64,000 nt of DNA, taken from assembly GCA_026414565.1 (NCBI GenBank), contig JAOAIT010000055.1:124001-188000 (forward strand). Reading direction: 5' to 3'. This document shows, in pieces, positions 62,034 to 64,000 of this stretch (positions are counted from its first letter, which is position 1; each line of letters opens with the position of its first letter). Under the pieces are notes generated by a model. The model was given only the letters and a program-made list of their open reading frames with translations. It was not told the DNA's origin and made no database searches. The position numbers were made by a program, and so were the translations under genes. The DNA comes from Verrucomicrobiia bacterium (lineage in GTDB: Bacteria > Verrucomicrobiota > Verrucomicrobiia > Limisphaerales > Fontisphaeraceae).

Positions 62034-62366
62034 ATGGCCGCTCGCATTTTTCCACCGCGCCGGTCGTATGGCCTGCTGTGCCTCATCTTGGGCGCGTCCA
62101 TGCTGATTTGGGGCCAGACACTGCTGGCCTCCCGCCTGCACGGGAAAACCTACATCATTTACTGGACGCTCTGCTTCCTGGTCACCAGTTTGGCCTTGAT
62201 TCTGGCCTTGTGGGAAACCCGGCGGTTGCGCATCCAGTTGCAGGAGGAGGAAAAGGCTCTGTTTCGCGAGATGGTCCGGCAAATTGAACTGGCGCGCCGG
62301 GAAAAGGAGGCCAGGCAGGACTCCCCAGAACCTTCCCCGGAAAAGGGCGGCAAGGAACGTCAATAA
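62034..62366 (+). CDS. small two-helix membrane protein with coiled-coil tail
   Basis: 110 aa. Two hydrophobic segments at about 12-32 (YGLLCLILGASMLIWGQTLL) and 40-59 (YIIYWTLCFLVTSLALILAL), then a charged coiled coil (ETRRLRIQLQEEEKALFREMVRQIELARREKE) and a Pro/Ser/Lys tail. No family recognised. Stands alone between the isc terminator and trpF. Confidence 0.75.
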   Translation: MAARIFPPRRSYGLLCLILGASMLIWGQTLLASRLHGKTYIIYWTLCFLVTSLALILALWETRRLRIQLQEEEKALFREMVRQIELARREKEARQDSPEPSPEKGGKERQ

Positions 62367-62516
62367 CCCAAGGCTCCCTCCGCCGCGCAAAGCCTGCCTC
62401 CATTGGGGGGTGTCTCCGAATGAAGTGTGGATTGGCCGCCATGCGCAAACCCGGGGCAGGGGAGTTGGAATTGCTTGCGCCTTGGCCTGCGGGGCCTTTG
62501 CTGCTAGGTTTTGTCC

Positions 62517-63131
62517 ATGCCGTTAAGGATTAAAATATGTGGCATCACGTCCGCAGCCGATGCCCAGGCGGCAGTGGCGGCGGGCGCGGATGCGTTGGGT
62601 TTTGTGTTCTACGAAAAAAGCCCGCGTTACGTGACCCCGGCGCAGGCGCGGGACATCGTGGCCGCGCTGCCCCCCTTCGTGGTACGCGTGGGGGTGCTGG
62701 TCAACCCGGCGGCCGAGCTGGTGCAGGAAGTCCTCGCGGCGGGGATGCAGGTATTGCAGTTTCATGGGGACGAAACCCTCGAGCAATGCCGTCAGCAGCC
62801 CGTGCCGGTCATCAAAGGCTTCCGCCTGCAGGACGAATTGTCCCTGCTGACCTGCCGCGACTATACCGGCCTGCCGTGGTTGCTGGACAGTTATGTGGCC
62901 GGTCAGGCAGGCGGTACGGGCGCGGTGTTTAATTGGGAACTGGCAGTCAAGGCCAAGGCCTCCAATCCCCTCATCATCCTGGCCGGCGGCTTGACGCCCG
63001 ACAATGTGGCCGAGGCCATTCGGCGGGTGCGCCCCTACGCGGTGGATGTATCCAGCGGAGTGGAAGCGGCGCCCGGCCGGAAAGATGCCGCCAAACTGCG
63101 TGCCTTTGTGGCCGCCGCCCGCGCAGCGTGA
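62517..63131 (+). CDS. trpF: phosphoribosylanthranilate isomerase TrpF
   Basis: 204 aa from ATG 62517 (MPLRIKICGIT; an in-frame TTG six bases earlier is not needed). TIM barrel with catalytic Cys8 (KICGIT), the ADALGFVFYEKSPRYV loop, VLQFHGDET, the catalytic Asp in LLDSYVAGQAGGTG, and phosphate loops ILAGGLTPDNV and VDVSSGVEAAPGRKD. Third step of the anthranilate branch of tryptophan synthesis. No other trp genes lie beside it. Confidence 0.95.
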   Translation: MPLRIKICGITSAADAQAAVAAGADALGFVFYEKSPRYVTPAQARDIVAALPPFVVRVGVLVNPAAELVQEVLAAGMQVLQFHGDETLEQCRQQPVPVIKGFRLQDELSLLTCRDYTGLPWLLDSYVAGQAGGTGAVFNWELAVKAKASNPLIILAGGLTPDNVAEAIRRVRPYAVDVSSGVEAAPGRKDAAKLRAFVAAARAA

Positions 63132-63301
63132 GCCGATGAGGTACCCCATGGGGCTGCGGGGCAGCCCGCCGGCCCTTGCATTTTGCGCCTCCTGCACGTA
63201 GGGTGAAGCCGGGCGGCGAATAAAGACGCCTGCCCACCGTCCAAACCCATGGGAGGCGGCCTGCCTGAACAAATGGGCCGCCCATGAGTCTAAGCTGTGT
63301 T

Positions 63302-63931
63302 ATGAAAACGAACTTTGGGAAACATTTTATTTGTTTGGGGCTGGTGGCCGCGGTGGTGGCCGGTTGCGCCTCCGCGGGCGTGAAAAATCCCTCAGGCACC
63401 GGCGTCAAGGTGTTGCGCCCGGACGAGGCGGGCTTTGTGGCCGGCACGGGCATTGAATCGCAGGACCTGGTGGCGGTCACCGACAAGATCGCCCGCAACA
63501 TCCTCAACGTGCCGGAAATCAAGAACGCCCCCACTCCTCCCTACATCGTCCTGGAGCCGGTGATTAATGAAACTCGTTTCACCATCAACAAGGACATGTT
63601 TCTCACGCGCATTCAGACGGAGCTGATCAGCAAGGCCGGCGGCAAGGTGCGTTTCCTGGCTCGTGAGCGCCTGGCCGCGCTGGAGCGCGAGCGCGACCTG
63701 AAGCGCACCGGCCAGGTGACCTCCACCTCCGATCCCAAGCTCCAGGAGTTCAAAGGCGCCGATTATTTCCTCACCGGCAAGCTGCAAAGCCTCACCACCC
63801 GCACCTCCCGCGGCACCAGCGACTATATCCTTTACACCTTCGAGCTGATTGACGCCCGCACCAGCGTGATTGTCTTCAAGGACTCGATGGAGGTGAAGAA
63901 ACAGGGGCAGGAAGACGCGGCCTACCGCTAA
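63302..63931 (+). CDS. LpoB-like lipoprotein (penicillin-binding protein activator family)
   Basis: 209 aa from ATG 63302. Lipoprotein signal with lipobox VVAGCAS (Cys near residue 21). The domain after residue 45 resembles LpoB/PBP activator: DLVAVTDKIARNILNVPEI, PPYIVLEPVINETRFTINKDMFLTRIQTELI, KGADYFLTGKLQSLTTR, and YILYTFELIDARTSVIVFKDSMEVKKQG. In E. coli LpoB stimulates PBP1B from the outer membrane; a peptidoglycan role here is by homology only. Confidence 0.8.
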   Translation: MKTNFGKHFICLGLVAAVVAGCASAGVKNPSGTGVKVLRPDEAGFVAGTGIESQDLVAVTDKIARNILNVPEIKNAPTPPYIVLEPVINETRFTINKDMFLTRIQTELISKAGGKVRFLARERLAALERERDLKRTGQVTSTSDPKLQEFKGADYFLTGKLQSLTTRTSRGTSDYILYTFELIDARTSVIVFKDSMEVKKQGQEDAAYR

Positions 63932-63959
63932 ACCCCTGCGGCGCCTGCCGCTCCGGACT

Positions 63960-64000
63960 ATGAAACCCCTGCCGGCCCTGTGTTTATGCGCCCTGCTGTG
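63960..64000 (+). CDS. start of an exported protein (cut by window edge)
   Basis: ATG at 63960, 28 bp after the lipoprotein stop, opens a frame that reads MKPLPALCLCALL to the window end, which looks like the beginning of a signal or lipoprotein peptide. Probably co-transcribed with the LpoB-like gene; genomes often pair LpoB with another lipoprotein. Only 13 codons are visible. Confidence 0.55.
   Translation, partial: MKPLPALCLCALL

Noticed and set aside
63151-63177. Possible terminator after trpF (GGGCTGC/GCAGCCC stem)
   Set aside because: Stem of 7 bp followed by a GC stretch before TTGCATTTT; too weak to call.

Overview
The window is GC-rich and densely coded, with mostly ATGA or few-base gene junctions and few classical Shine-Dalgarno sequences. 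Gene content points to a member of the phylum Verrucomicrobiota, probably near Limisphaerales/Pedosphaera. The indicators are a large dcw cluster with a divergent FtsZ, DUF1080, ThuA, GH127 and RCC1/Ig secreted proteins, AFTLIE-type pseudopilins and a degenerate-KS cluster. The taxonomic assignment is inference; there is no rRNA or tRNA gene here to confirm it, and I see no mobile element, CRISPR array or phage.

Layout. Positions 1-4431 (minus) hold a small type II fatty-acid/polyketide-like operon: an active ketosynthase, a second ketosynthase-like protein without the catalytic Cys, a ketoreductase, an ACP and a TPR protein cut by the window edge. Positions 4583-8792 (plus) hold part of a type II secretion/pilus assembly operon (GspF, H, I, J, K). 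Positions 8885-14015 carry a TIM-barrel sugar epimerase-like protein, DUF4416, a radical SAM protein, a DUF1080 secreted protein, a cyclophilin gene interrupted by an in-frame amber codon, and queA.

Positions 14485-33975 (plus) are the division and cell wall cluster: mraZ, an orphan gene, rsmH, ftsL, ftsI, murE, murF, a possible 58-aa ORF, mraY, murD, a LysM protein, ftsW, murG, murC, ddl, ftsQ, ftsA, ftsZ. murB is absent from its usual place. A MraZ-box-like repeat and DnaA-box-like sites precede mraZ, a candidate terminator sits before ftsW, and FtsZ lacks one of the two T7-loop catalytic aspartates.

Positions 33989-46798 hold dsbD, secreted and glycan-related proteins, rlmI, an APC permease fused to a Usp domain, and a large RCC1-Ig-RCC1 secreted protein.

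Positions 46854-53785 (minus) hold the most striking locus: thuA, DUF1638, lexA, and a single 1462-codon gene that fuses a catalytically complete Y-family polymerase (DinB) to an error-prone DnaE2/ImuC-type polymerase. lexA has an 18-bp palindrome over its promoter with a half-site unlike the usual LexA motifs. This looks like a one-polypeptide SOS mutasome.

Positions 53945-64000 carry a sugar transporter, a pseudopilin, an Rmd1-like membrane protein, a Dabb protein, a fosfomycin-insensitive-type MurA (Asp in place of Cys), an Fe-S regulator-iscU-iscS operon with an IscR-type operator and a strong terminator, trpF, an LpoB-like lipoprotein, and the first codons of another exported protein.
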